DNA of 64,000 bases from Firmicutes bacterium UBA5201 (GTDB lineage Bacteria; Bacillota; Clostridia; Peptostreptococcales; Acidaminobacteraceae): the NCBI GenBank assembly GCA_002412775.1, contig DHVT01000023.1:90481-154480 (forward strand). Direction: 5' to 3'. The first letter of the stretch is position 1. Each line of letters starts with the position of its first letter. Below are positions 50,285-58,978 of the stretch, piece after piece. The position numbers were made by a program, and so were the translations under genes. The notes under the pieces are model-generated. The model ran no database searches and had not been told where the DNA came from. It worked only from the letters and a program-made list of their open reading frames with translations.

Positions 50285-51199
50285 CTACAACGAATTGATG
50301 ACTTCAATATCCAGTCCTGTAGTTGTTTGAATCACTGATGGTTCAATGCCACTTAGTTTCAGTTTTTTTGCTATTTCAATTTTTGTTTGATCTTTACCAA
50401 TTTCTTTTCCTTGCTTTAAACCTTCTTCCAGGCCTTTTTCCAGGCCTTTTTCCAGTCCTTCTGCAAGACCTCTTTCCATTGCATCATCAAATCTTTGAAC
50501 CATATCAAGCACAAAAATTTCCTTGTTTAAAGCTTCGTGTTGCAAATTAGGATCGTTTTGAAGTTCTTCCAATTCTCTTATCGCTTTTTGTATTACAAGA
50601 GGCAAATCAGTTCTCTCTGATAGTTTCATAAGATCATCCTCGTTTCTTAATCTGAGAAATTCCGCCCAATCGATTAATAAATCGTTTTCTATACTTCTAT
50701 TATACGCGTTGAGTTTAATGAGTTCAAGTACGTGAATTTCCAGGTGGTCTGTAAACTTATTATGTTCTTCAGTTTCGAGTATTTGAAACTTGGTGTGCAT
50801 GCGTGGTGATGTAAACAGTTCAAAGTAAACGATGTTGATTACAATACATTTTTTAAGTTTCCTATAGGCATTGCCCTGTTGCAAACTTCCTGAATACATT
50901 TTTGACCAATAATAAAGAACACGTTCTTTATATGCTTGATGATTCAACACTTGAAGTTCAACATCAATCTCAGTCAAATCTTTAAGTCTTATTCTCAAAT
51001 CAAGCCTACTTTGTTTGAATTCAATATTCTCAGAGTTCATTTCATTATTCAGAATCTCAAGATCTTCAAAGTTATCCATGGGCATTCCCAGTATTCCACT
51101 GAGAAGTGACATCAAGGGTTGTTTGTCTTTCTCGTTAGCAAAAAGCGCTTTAAAAATTATGTCATTTCTTGGGGTAGTGAATGTTTTGAATTTTGACAT
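50285..51199 (-). CDS. Rpn-family recombination-promoting nuclease / PD-(D/E)xK transposase-like protein
   Basis: The protein has 304 residues; its ATG follows AGGAGGATACA. The N-terminus TFTTPRNDIIFKALFANEKD and the nuclease core KQSRLDLRIRLKDLTEIDVE followed by LQVLNHQAYKERVLYYWSKM match the Rpn/PDDEXK_2 group (D...ExQ). The C-terminus has short EKGLEKGLEEGLKQGKE repeats and the helical end VIQTTTGLDIEVINSL. RpnA-type proteins increase RecA-independent recombination. The flanking near-identical hairpin blocks and the decayed copy at 56.7 kb suggest that the unit moves. Confidence 0.85.
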   Translation of the reverse strand: MSKFKTFTTPRNDIIFKALFANEKDKQPLMSLLSGILGMPMDNFEDLEILNNEMNSENIEFKQSRLDLRIRLKDLTEIDVELQVLNHQAYKERVLYYWSKMYSGSLQQGNAYRKLKKCIVINIVYFELFTSPRMHTKFQILETEEHNKFTDHLEIHVLELIKLNAYNRSIENDLLIDWAEFLRLRNEDDLMKLSERTDLPLVIQKAIRELEELQNDPNLQHEALNKEIFVLDMVQRFDDAMERGLAEGLEKGLEKGLEEGLKQGKEIGKDQTKIEIAKKLKLSGIEPSVIQTTTGLDIEVINSL

Positions 51200-51364
51200 T
51201 GTATCCTCCTAAAATTTGTTAATTCTAGTTTACAACAAACTTGAGTTAATTACCATTATTTCCCATAAACTGTTCAAGTATAAAATTTCAGTGTCATAGA
51301 CGTCCTTTGTTGCGATCTAAGTATCTTTGCTGTAGTGAAGTGCGTCAGCACCTTTAATCGAACA

Positions 51365-51500
51365 AAGAAAAGACCCTCTCGCAGGCAGGATTTGCGAAGA
51401 AAGTCTATTTGAGTTCTATATGAGTTCTATGATCATGGATTAAGTAGTTACATAGACGCTAGTAAGTTTTTGCTACGCAAAATCTTACATACGCGCTGTA
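51365..51500 (+). repeat. Hairpin block flanking the Rpn gene (5' side)
   Basis: AAGACCCTCTCGCA...TGCGAAGAAAGTCT hairpin, then GAGTTCTATGATCATGGATT, ACATAGACGCTAGTAAG with a TTTTTGC/GCAAAA stem and CTTACATACGCGCTG. It parallels the block at 50085-50284 and at 56470. The interval 51200-51364 shows no gene. Confidence 0.7.
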
Positions 51501-51542
51501 CTATTCATCACTACCACTATGCGGTTGTGATGAATAGTACTG
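51498..51542 (-). terminator. Hairpin overlapping the 3' end of the DHHW gene
   Basis: GTACTATTCATCAC pairs perfectly with GTGATGAATAGTAC. The 3' arm is the last codons of the DHHW gene, so the 5' arm is an inverted copy of the gene end inserted into the CTG...CAG hairpin slot of the repeat module. No T run follows; terminator function is uncertain. Confidence 0.5.
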
Positions 51543-52602
51543 TTACAGTTTTCCCAAAATCAACATACTCCCCTATAAGGTCCATGCTCACATACCTCAG
51601 ATCCACCAAAGTGACTGTGCTGTATTCCTCAAGCAACAGGGGCGCAAGACTGCTGGCGAAGGAGTCCCTGAAGATCACTAGGGATTTGCCGGAGGTGTTC
51701 GCAGGGTTCTGGATTTCGACGATTGGTGTCGGTCCGGAGAGGAACAGGTCGTATCCGTCCACACCGCTGAAGGCATCAATGTCGTAAACATCTTTTGCTG
51801 TGGTCTCGCCATTTTCACTGTAATGCAGTGCGACAGCACCTTCAATCGAATCGTTTGTCAAATAGGTGATGTGATCCGCACCTATGAGTCCAGCGGCTCC
51901 CCCATGGTACGCGCCGTAAAAAGGCGAGAGGGTCTCATGGGTGTAGTTCGATGCGTCAAACGCGGTCTCAAACCCCATGGCTGACTCTAGTAGTTGCATG
52001 ACCCCGCCCAGATGGTCCTGTTTCCAGTGCAGGTCGGTTCTGTAGTAGTCATCGAGGGTCAGAGCGCCGAACAGGTCGATGTATGTCCAATGGGTGATGC
52101 CGGCGTTTATGGTAGCGATCATGGCGTTGTAGTCATTGAAGAGATATTTGTCGTCATCGCGGATGAAGTAATTTTTGTCGGGAATGATGGCGTGGTAGAC
52201 ATCAAGCCCGGTGAGGTAGCGTTCATAGATGGCTTCGATTTGCTTTGCGGCGTTTTTGTATTCCTGAAGTTTTTTGTCGTAATCCATTTTGAAGACATGG
52301 CCATCAGTGATGAAATATGAATTGTTGTCGTATTTCTGGAACACGCCGTACTCAATTAGAGCTTTGAGGTTTCTAAGGGGGTTTCGGTACACCATCTGAT
52401 CCACGGCGTACTTTTCGAAGTCCTCAAAGAAGTCGCCGCTGAGTAATGATTCGGTGGTGAGTTCGGGAAACGGCTTCAATTTGCGTCGCTCCGTCATTGA
52501 GATCGCTATGTCGGATGTGATGAGGTTCAGCAGCATGACCAGGATCAAAGTCGCTGTGAATGCCAGGGTGGTTCGTTTCTTGGTGGTCCACTTTTTATTC
52601 AT
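51517..52602 (-). CDS. DHHW-family (AlgX/AlgJ-like) O-acetylation accessory protein
   Basis: The protein has 361 residues, with an N-terminal membrane anchor (TLAFTATLILVMLLNLIT). The DHHW-type motif is YYRTDLHWKQDHLGG, and VIFRDSFASSLAPLL carries the Ser-containing block of the SGNH-like fold; IIPDKNYFIRDD is also typical. These proteins act outside the membrane together with an MBOAT acyltransferase to acetylate polysaccharide. The gene follows the MBOAT gene after 12 bases. Confidence 0.85.
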   Translation of the reverse strand: MNKKWTTKKRTTLAFTATLILVMLLNLITSDIAISMTERRKLKPFPELTTESLLSGDFFEDFEKYAVDQMVYRNPLRNLKALIEYGVFQKYDNNSYFITDGHVFKMDYDKKLQEYKNAAKQIEAIYERYLTGLDVYHAIIPDKNYFIRDDDKYLFNDYNAMIATINAGITHWTYIDLFGALTLDDYYRTDLHWKQDHLGGVMQLLESAMGFETAFDASNYTHETLSPFYGAYHGGAAGLIGADHITYLTNDSIEGAVALHYSENGETTAKDVYDIDAFSGVDGYDLFLSGPTPIVEIQNPANTSGKSLVIFRDSFASSLAPLLLEEYSTVTLVDLRYVSMDLIGEYVDFGKTVTVLFITTA

Positions 52603-52614
52603 TATGTTGGCCTT

Positions 52615-54003
52615 TCAAAATCTGAAGTATAGGAACGGGTTGAAGGATGAATCGATCAGGAATCCTGTGACGGCTAGGAGCACCAGTACAGTGGCTACGG
52701 GTTCAAAGTGTGCGAGCTTTTCGAACGCTTTCAGGCGGGCTTTTAGATTCACGATAGGTGTCGAGAACACGATGGCTAGGGTCAGCAGGATTTTGTTGCT
52801 CATCAAGTGGTAGATCGACTCATCTGAAACCAGGGGAATCTCGAGGAGTCCCAGCATGCCTTTTGTCACGTTGGCTGCTTCGGTGAAGCTTGAGCTGTTG
52901 AACAGCACGAAACTGAATAGGACGATGGTCAATGTGTAAAGGTGCCCGATCAGACCTGGCGCTTTTTGTAGCATTTTGAGTAAAAAGAGTTTCTCGAGTA
53001 TGAGGATGATACCGAACAACACGCCCCATACGATGAAGTTCCACGCCGCGCCATGCCAAATGCCCGTGGCGAGCCAGACGATGGCGATGTTGCGGTACCA
53101 TTTCCATTTGGTGGTCCGGTTGCCGCCGAGCGGAATATAAAGATAGTCCCTGAACCACTGGCCAAGGGACATGTGCCACCTTTGCCAAAACTCGGTGATG
53201 CTTCTTGAGATGTACGGATAATTGAAGTTCTCCAGGAAGTGAAATCCGAACATCCGTCCGAGGCCGATGCCCATGTCGCTGTAGGCTGAGAAGTCGAAAT
53301 AGATTTGCAGCATGAAGCCCACTGCTCCGAGCCAGTAGAACAGTACCGAGGGCTGCTCAGCATATTTTGCGAGCGCCCAGAGTGTGCCCAGCGGATTGGC
53401 GATGATCACTTTCTTGAGGAGTCCGGTGACAAAGCGTTTGACGCCATATGCGAAATTTTCAGTGGAATGTGTGCGGTTTTTAAGTTCCTCTTCAATGGTT
53501 TTGTATCGGACTATTGGTCCTGCGATGAGTTGCGGGAACAGCGAGACGTATAGTGCGAGATTGGCGATATTTCTTTGTGCCCTGGCCTCTCCCCTGTACA
53601 CATCGATCACGTAGCTCATGATCTGGAACGTGTAAAAACTGATGCCGATGGGCAGAGCGATTTTGGTCCATCTGATGTCGAGGCTGAGTGCTGCGGTCAG
53701 ATTCTCTGCGAAAAAATTGAAGTACTTGAATACGGCGAGCATGAGGATATCGGAGGCAATGGCTCCTGCCAGGATCCGTTTGGCTCTGAGACTTCCTTGG
53801 TGCTTTTCTATGCCTATTCCGGCGATGTAGTTGACGACCACACTGCCGAGCAGCAACACTATGTAAACCGGTTCTCCTACGAAATAGAAGACCAGGCTGG
53901 CGAGCAAAAGCGTGTAGTTTTTAAACCTGCTAGGCGTTAAAAAATACCCCACGAGTACGAGAGGTAAAAAATAATAGATGAATGTTATGCTTGAAAAAAC
54001 CAT
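52615..54003 (-). CDS. MBOAT family O-acyltransferase (AlgI/DltB-like)
   Basis: The protein has 462 residues with about eleven membrane segments. Characteristic parts are FYTFQIMSYVIDVYRGE, FPQLIAGPIVRYKTI, YFDFSAYSDMGIGLGRMFGF, SITEFWQRWHMSLGQWFRDY, YIPLGGNR, and the catalytic-His segment TGIWHGAAWNFIVWG. It transfers acyl groups across the membrane to a surface polymer. Start is followed by the DHHW protein gene; it is preceded after 36 bases by the lipoprotein gene, so the three form an operon. Confidence 0.9.
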   Translation of the reverse strand: MVFSSITFIYYFLPLVLVGYFLTPSRFKNYTLLLASLVFYFVGEPVYIVLLLGSVVVNYIAGIGIEKHQGSLRAKRILAGAIASDILMLAVFKYFNFFAENLTAALSLDIRWTKIALPIGISFYTFQIMSYVIDVYRGEARAQRNIANLALYVSLFPQLIAGPIVRYKTIEEELKNRTHSTENFAYGVKRFVTGLLKKVIIANPLGTLWALAKYAEQPSVLFYWLGAVGFMLQIYFDFSAYSDMGIGLGRMFGFHFLENFNYPYISRSITEFWQRWHMSLGQWFRDYLYIPLGGNRTTKWKWYRNIAIVWLATGIWHGAAWNFIVWGVLFGIILILEKLFLLKMLQKAPGLIGHLYTLTIVLFSFVLFNSSSFTEAANVTKGMLGLLEIPLVSDESIYHLMSNKILLTLAIVFSTPIVNLKARLKAFEKLAHFEPVATVLVLLAVTGFLIDSSFNPFLYFRF

Positions 54004-54039
54004 ATTTTTTCCTCCTGTACTTTATGGGGTGTAAAGGGT

Positions 54040-54522
54040 TTACTCCGCAAGTGAGGTAAAAGCGTCATGTAATGCAGCTGAGTCGTTGATCATGATGAGG
54101 ATGACCAAATTGCCGATGTTGTCCACGATGATGTCATCTTCTTCGACGCCTACGCAAATCCATTTTCTCGGATCCACTTTGGTTTTGATGGTTTCTTTGA
54201 TGACTTCGATATCGGCACCGTCTTCCACTCTGAGCAGTACCACAGAATGCGCAATGGAGCTCATCATTGGCTCTGATGCAAGGGCTTCGGTGTACTCAAC
54301 ATCGTTTGTTCCGATGAAGTAAGCTTCATTTTCTTCTGTGAGTTCTGTGTTTGCGAGGTTTGGAAGCTCCAGTCCTGAATTCTCATAAAGGGTTTCCATG
54401 ATGACGCTGAGGTCTTCCTTGAGCAGCGGATTTTCCACTTTAGATTCTGCTTCCGAACTACTACACCCTACGCCTAAAACCAACATGATGCTGAATACCG
54501 TGAGTAAAATCATTTTTTTCAT
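54040..54522 (-). CDS. DUF4358-like lipoprotein
   Basis: The protein has 160 residues. The signal peptide ends in a lipobox (LGVGC-SSS), so it is anchored outside the membrane by a lipidated Cys. The mature part resembles DUF4358 proteins (YFIGTNDVEYTEALASEPMM, AHSVVLLRVEDGADIEVIKE, DPRKWICVGVEEDDIIVDNI). Such genes are frequent beside MBOAT/DHHW pairs, so it is probably part of the surface acylation system; its role is unknown. It is the first gene of the operon. Confidence 0.75.
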   Translation of the reverse strand: MKKMILLTVFSIMLVLGVGCSSSEAESKVENPLLKEDLSVIMETLYENSGLELPNLANTELTEENEAYFIGTNDVEYTEALASEPMMSSIAHSVVLLRVEDGADIEVIKETIKTKVDPRKWICVGVEEDDIIVDNIGNLVILIMINDSAALHDAFTSLAE

Positions 54523-54629
54523 TTTGTCTTTCTCCTATTGTGTTTTGTTTTTGTTTTCCTAGGTTAAGACGGATGTGGGTTCAGATTAGTTCCGGAATAT
54601 TTGTTAAGTGTTTGTAATGGGCGAAAAAA

Positions 54630-54674
54630 TAAGACCCGTTTCGCAAAGGGTTGGGGATGCGAAATGGGTCTTGT
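54630..54674. terminator. Terminator-like hairpin between the lipoprotein operon and abiEii
   Basis: AAGACCCGTTTCGCA pairs with TGCGAAATGGGTCTT, flanked by AAAAAATA and TGTTGGGTTTTAT. It lies seven bases from the abiEii stop and can end minus-strand transcripts from the AbiE pair. Confidence 0.75.
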
Positions 54675-54680
54675 TGGGTT

Positions 54681-55631
54681 TTATGTGCACTTCCACAATG
54701 CCATAGGATGATTCTTGATCCGCTCCAATATTTCATCTGATTCAAAAAGAAGTTCAGGAATATATTCTTTTACCCTAAAGGCATCAAGAAATTTCCACTC
54801 GTTATCATCCAACTTCAACAATGCCTCAAGTATTTTTCTAACTTGAAATTGAGAGGTTTTGAGATCAAATTTATCCTTGCTTCGCAAAACTGGATAAAGA
54901 TCAGTCTTGATACGCTGCTGAGTAACTTGGTCAATATTGCTGAACTGAAATTCTATAGGAGGAGATTCTGATCCAATTGCACTATAAAAGACTATGCACT
55001 TCCTCAACAATACTTTATCCAAATCATCAAAGTAGTCAGACATTACTAGATTATGAATATCATATAGATCTCTGGGTGCTGTTCTATTAAACAACGCAAC
55101 AATTTTGCTTGCGAATATTTCAATTGGATCAACGCAAAGAACCGAAATGCCAGTAGGTTCCCAGGTTGATTTAAAAAATCTATGCTTGATTTGCAAAACA
55201 TGGCTTCGAAGCATGTAATTAATTTCAATTTTAATATTATCCTTCGTTCCACCTGCATTTGTATATTCATATATAAAAGAATCTAATGCATGATAGTTCT
55301 TGGATTTTGTACTCAGTGAATAGTCATTAGCAATCATATACTTTGCTATTCGATCATTTATCCTATTTCTTGAGATCATCATATCATCCCTGCTGATATT
55401 CTCTGAAAAGTCTAAATCAATATCAACAGATAATCTTGGCAAATCAAATATGGTAAGATTGATTGCTGTCCCACCTTTCAATGACAATGATTTTCCAAGC
55501 AACTCATCGGTTTCCAAAAACCTCAAGACTTCAGTTAATCGACAGATTTTCTCGTAAGTATCACGTACGAATCCAAGTTCTTTAGCTTGTTTTCCCAGCA
55601 ACACCTTACTCCATTCACTCATTGCGCTCAA
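54681..55631 (-). CDS. abiEii: AbiEii-type nucleotidyltransferase toxin
   Basis: The protein has 316 residues. The nucleotidyltransferase signature is present: GKSLSLKGGTAINLTIFDLP and RLSVDIDLDFSENI (KGGTA...R.S.DIDLDF). A later block VDPIEIFASKIVALFNRTAP and RDLYDIHNLV matches the family. AbiEii toxins add nucleotides to tRNA acceptor stems or other RNA and block growth after phage infection. Start overlaps the AbiEi gene by 17 bases, the normal order for this type IV toxin-antitoxin module. Confidence 0.88.
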   Translation of the reverse strand: MSAMSEWSKVLLGKQAKELGFVRDTYEKICRLTEVLRFLETDELLGKSLSLKGGTAINLTIFDLPRLSVDIDLDFSENISRDDMMISRNRINDRIAKYMIANDYSLSTKSKNYHALDSFIYEYTNAGGTKDNIKIEINYMLRSHVLQIKHRFFKSTWEPTGISVLCVDPIEIFASKIVALFNRTAPRDLYDIHNLVMSDYFDDLDKVLLRKCIVFYSAIGSESPPIEFQFSNIDQVTQQRIKTDLYPVLRSKDKFDLKTSQFQVRKILEALLKLDDNEWKFLDAFRVKEYIPELLFESDEILERIKNHPMALWKCT

Positions 55632-56385
55632 CTCCTTTACTTATGACAGCCTTGATTTTCTCGGGCGCATATAGCATCCACTCCTCATGTAAGACAAAAT
55701 TCTTAGAAAGATGATCTTTTTCTGAGTACAAATATTTTTTCGACTTAGGAATTTTATCCATACAATAATCAAAGAACGATTTTGGTAAACTGAGTTGTTC
55801 TGAGAAAGCTGTCAGAATATAGCCAGTTTTTTGATATAGACTTGCCAATCCATATTCATTGAGATAAGTCATGAGTTTGTCACTTCGTAGCGAAGGCACC
55901 AACATTAGACACTGAAGCAACTCCTCTAATCCACCAATTTTTTCAAACTCATAAATGCTATCGATTACTGTCTTTTCAACATCTGTAACTCTTATACCTG
56001 TATTTGTTATAATAACTCCACTGTTAACTCTTGGAGACACTCGTTTATATTCAATTCCATCATAAGTGAAATCTGAAAACCTGCTGTTGGTGGTTACAAA
56101 GACCTCATAAAAAACTTGATTGGCATACCCATAATACTCAAATGCACTGTGGTATGAAACATACGCATCATCAGCAATATGAGTTGCAATCATAAATCTG
56201 TTCGCAATGGGCTGCTTCGTTTCAAAACTGATAGCCGAATATAGGTCTCTTCGGATTCGTTCAATATAACCTGCTTTTAGATAATTATGAAGTAATGAGT
56301 GTGCTGCTTGAGCATTTCCCGTTAATTCAACAACATCCTGGCGGGAGAAGCATCCCAATTCCAATAATCTTTCAATATATTTCAT
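55615..56385 (-). CDS. abiEi: AbiEi antitoxin/transcriptional regulator
   Basis: The protein has 256 residues. The N-terminal winged HTH reads LGCFSRQDVVELTGNAQAAH and LLHNYLKAGYIERIRRDLYS. The next part, ISFETKQPIANRFMIATHI and AYVSYHSAFEYYGYANQVFY, matches the AbiEi C-terminal antitoxin domain, and VTDVEKTVIDSIYEFEKIGG is also typical. It represses the abiE promoter and counters AbiEii. It is first in the operon and overlaps abiEii. Confidence 0.88.
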   Translation of the reverse strand: MKYIERLLELGCFSRQDVVELTGNAQAAHSLLHNYLKAGYIERIRRDLYSAISFETKQPIANRFMIATHIADDAYVSYHSAFEYYGYANQVFYEVFVTTNSRFSDFTYDGIEYKRVSPRVNSGVIITNTGIRVTDVEKTVIDSIYEFEKIGGLEELLQCLMLVPSLRSDKLMTYLNEYGLASLYQKTGYILTAFSEQLSLPKSFFDYCMDKIPKSKKYLYSEKDHLSKNFVLHEEWMLYAPEKIKAVISKGVERNE

Positions 56386-56469
56386 AATCTTACCTCTTTA
56401 TTCCTATTTTCTCATAAAACATTCTTTTTTTCAAATGTTTTATGTAACAACAGGAATTTTCGTTCTCGT

Positions 56470-56676
56470 TTTTGCGCATAATATTCTTTAAATACAATGT
56501 TAAGTGTAAAAATAAGACTCATATCGAAGGGGTGAACTTCGATAATGAGTCTGTTTGGATTCTAAGGGTTCTATGGACATGGATTCAGCAATTACATAGA
56601 TGCTAGTAAGTTTTTGCTTCGCAAAATCTTACCTATGCGCTGTTTTTCTGGCGAAAAACAGTACCTACGCGAGTTA
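56470..56676 (+). repeat. Second copy of the Rpn-downstream hairpin block
   Basis: TACAATGTTAAGTGTAAAAA, AAGACTCATATCGAAGGGGT, TTCGATAATGAGTCTGTTTG, GGGTTCTATGGACATGG and the GATGCTAGTAAG/CTTACCTATGCG and CTGTTTTTC-TGGC-GAAAAACAG stems follow in the same order as at 50060-50284. The block runs straight into the decayed Rpn gene, as in the intact copy. Confidence 0.8.
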
Positions 56677-57037
56677 TTACAATGAATTGATGACTTCAAT
56701 ATCCAGTCCTGTAGTTGTTTGAATCATTAATGGATCAATTCCACCGAGTTTCATTTTTTTGGCTATTTCCAATTTAGCACTTCTCTTTCCTATTTCAAAA
56801 TTGATTTTGAAATACCTTTCTTTGAGATACTCTAGCTCTTCCCCTGAATAATATTCAAAGTATTTTTCAAATCCTCGTTCCTTGATTTCATCATGAATTT
56901 GAACTAAGTCTAAAACAAAGATTTATTTGCTTAAATCTTCCATTTCTTTTGTTGGATCATTTTGAAGTTCTTCTAAATCTTTTATAAGATCTTGAAGCTC
57001 AGGTGGTAAATCTGTTCTCTCAGATAGTTTCATATAA
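56677..57037 (-). pseudogene. Decayed Rpn-family nuclease gene (3' third)
   Basis: This aligns with the last part of the gene at 50285-51199: MKLSERTDLPPELQDLIKDL at one end and QTTTGLDIEVINSL at the other. It has an in-frame TAA where the intact gene has a Glu codon (SK-stop-IFVLD versus KEIFVLD), and the nuclease core is missing; similarity ends at the 3' end of the response-regulator gene. It is a dead copy left by duplication. Confidence 0.8.
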
Positions 57038-57661
57038 TTATCCTCTTTTTTTATAATAAAATATCGCCAGCTGAGTCCGGTCCCTAAGTTCCAGTTTTTC
57101 AAGGATGGTGCTGATGTAATTTCTTACAGTGCCTTCACTGAGGTACATGATCTCGGAGATTTCTTTGTTGGAAAGCCCTTCCGCCACATGGCTGATGGTT
57201 TCCAGTTCGCGTTCGGTCAATCCGTAACTGCCGAGTCCGACTTTGTCGTCCTCCTTGAGGAGCGCTGGAAGCTTGCCGATGATTTCCTCCCCGTACACGT
57301 TTTGCCCGAGATAGGCGGTCTTCAGCGACGGAATGATGGAGTCGAACCGTTGCTTGAGTATGTATCCTTTTGAACCGAGTCTCAGCGCCTTGATGATGTA
57401 CTCGTCATCAGAGAAGGTGGTGAGAAACAATATTTTGGCGTCAGGGTCGATTGCGATGATTTTCTCTGCCGCATCGATGCCAGTCATGCCGTCCATTCGG
57501 ATGTCCATCAAAATGATGTCCGGTCTGTGTGACTTATAAAGCTCTATGGCATCAAAGCCGTTATTTCCTATGGCGACCACCTGAATCTCCGGGTCGGCCT
57601 CAAGTATGGTTTTAAGCGACGAACTGACCAGTGCGTCATCGTCAATTACAAGTACTCTCAT
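57038..57661 (-). CDS. NarL/LuxR-family response regulator
   Basis: The protein has 207 residues. The receiver domain has RVLVIDDDALVSSSLKTIL, the phosphorylated Asp in PDIILMDIRMDGMTG and the Lys in GSKGYILKQRFD. The C-terminal LuxR-type HTH reads YGLTERELETISHVAEGLSN and KEISEIMYLSEGTVRNYIST. Its ATG overlaps the kinase stop by 4 bases. It most likely controls the divergent ABC-2 exporter genes at 58979-62206. Confidence 0.92.
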   Translation of the reverse strand: MRVLVIDDDALVSSSLKTILEADPEIQVVAIGNNGFDAIELYKSHRPDIILMDIRMDGMTGIDAAEKIIAIDPDAKILFLTTFSDDEYIIKALRLGSKGYILKQRFDSIIPSLKTAYLGQNVYGEEIIGKLPALLKEDDKVGLGSYGLTERELETISHVAEGLSNKEISEIMYLSEGTVRNYISTILEKLELRDRTQLAIFYYKKRG

Positions 57662-58725
57662 AATGTTTGCTCCTTCGGTATGGTGATAAAGAGTTCAAAG
57701 CCTTTGTTGGTCCTTATGAGAAAGTATCCTTTCAGGGCTTCGATCCTATGTGCGATGTTCTTGAGGCCAATACCGTCATCAGGGTTATAAGTGACGGTTG
57801 AACCGTTGTCCGACACGATCAGTTGGTAAAATCCGGGGTGCTCGACGAGTGAGATGTCCACACGACTTGCGTTTGAATGCTTGACGACATTGGAGAGCGC
57901 TTCTTTTATAATGGCCAGAATCGCGTATTTGACGCGTGGTTCCGGTATGGTTTCCATGTATAGGTTCAGTGTTGCCTTGCAAAACGTGAATGCCTCCGCC
58001 AGTTTCTGAATTTGCGCTTCCAGGTCGATGGATTCATCGTATAGGTCGTGAACACTGTTTCTGATGTTGTCCATGGCGAGGTTGAGCGTGTCTTTGAGTG
58101 TGGCCAGCCCATTACTGGACGGGTCTGTGACCATGAGTGCGCCCACCTGAATTAACGCACTGGACAGTTGGTGTCCGACATTGTCGTGGATTTCCCTTGC
58201 GATGCGGTTCCGCTCATCGAGTGTGGCGGAATGAATCTCACTGTCCTGCTTCTCAATAAGCGCTTGGTTTTGCCTTTTGAGATTATGAGACAATTCCCTC
58301 GTCTCGTCGGACAGTTTCAGGAACCGTTCCCTCAGTGCCGCATGATCGAGGGTCCTGAACTTGAGCAGTATGGCGACCATCGAGAACACACCGACAATGA
58401 TGCCGGGACTCACCTGAAGCAGGTAAATGCAAAGGATCGGCGTGATGGCGATGATGATCCATGAGTAGGATTGCCGTTCGTACACGCCGTAGAGGATGAC
58501 GGGCAGGAAATAGGTCAGGCTTGGGATGAAGGCGCACAGTGCCGTGAACACAACCGCTATGCCCAGCTGGATTTTTCTGTTGTCATCTATGTATGTAATC
58601 AGCCCGATTGCGATGATCGCCAAAATGAACGGGACGACATCGAGTGGCTCCGAAATGAGCATGGCGTGCAGCATGCTCGCACCGATGAAGAGTATGATTT
58701 TATCTATGGCATCTATGTGTCTCAT
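57658..58725 (-). CDS. Sensor histidine kinase (HisKA_3 type)
   Basis: The protein has 355 residues. Six short membrane segments fill residues 10-130 with no large outer domain, as in intramembrane-sensing kinases of the LiaS/DesK kind. The phospho-acceptor box is DERNRIAREIHDNVGHQLSS, the ATPase part has AILAIIKEALSNVVKHSNAS and DDGIGLKNIAHRIEALKGYF. Together with the response regulator it forms a two-component system beside an ABC exporter, an arrangement common for envelope-stress or peptide-antibiotic response. Confidence 0.9.
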   Translation of the reverse strand: MRHIDAIDKIILFIGASMLHAMLISEPLDVVPFILAIIAIGLITYIDDNRKIQLGIAVVFTALCAFIPSLTYFLPVILYGVYERQSYSWIIIAITPILCIYLLQVSPGIIVGVFSMVAILLKFRTLDHAALRERFLKLSDETRELSHNLKRQNQALIEKQDSEIHSATLDERNRIAREIHDNVGHQLSSALIQVGALMVTDPSSNGLATLKDTLNLAMDNIRNSVHDLYDESIDLEAQIQKLAEAFTFCKATLNLYMETIPEPRVKYAILAIIKEALSNVVKHSNASRVDISLVEHPGFYQLIVSDNGSTVTYNPDDGIGLKNIAHRIEALKGYFLIRTNKGFELFITIPKEQTL

Positions 58726-58737
58726 CCGCTTCTCCTA

Positions 58738-58815
58738 AAATGGGGTACCGATTGGGGACAGGTGCAAAATGGTATTTCAGGTACCTTTTTGCACCTGTCC
58801 CCAATCGGTATCCCA
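58738..58815. repeat. Long inverted repeat with GGGGACAGGTGCAAA arms
   Basis: GGTACCGATTGGGGACAGGT plus GCAAAA pairs with TTTTGCACCTGTCCCCAATC plus GGTA around a short loop. Related sequence occurs at 62297-62331 and 63973-64000. It lies in the divergent region between the kinase and exporter genes, so it may also act as a transcription barrier. Confidence 0.8.
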
Positions 58816-58978
58816 ACCAATCTATTAATTTCAGTTTATCATTACTTAGCGCAATCCACAATCCGAAATAGGTGACATTTGTCATGTCAACTGTTGATTC
58901 ATGACACTTAGAATTGTGGCGAATCCGGTATAGAATGAAATCATAAAAGAAAACCCAAGATTATGAGGAGGAATATAT

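Noticed and set aside
52119..53614. Overlapping ORFs in the DHHW and MBOAT genes
   Set aside because: They are shadow frames over clear protein families with matching lengths and motifs.
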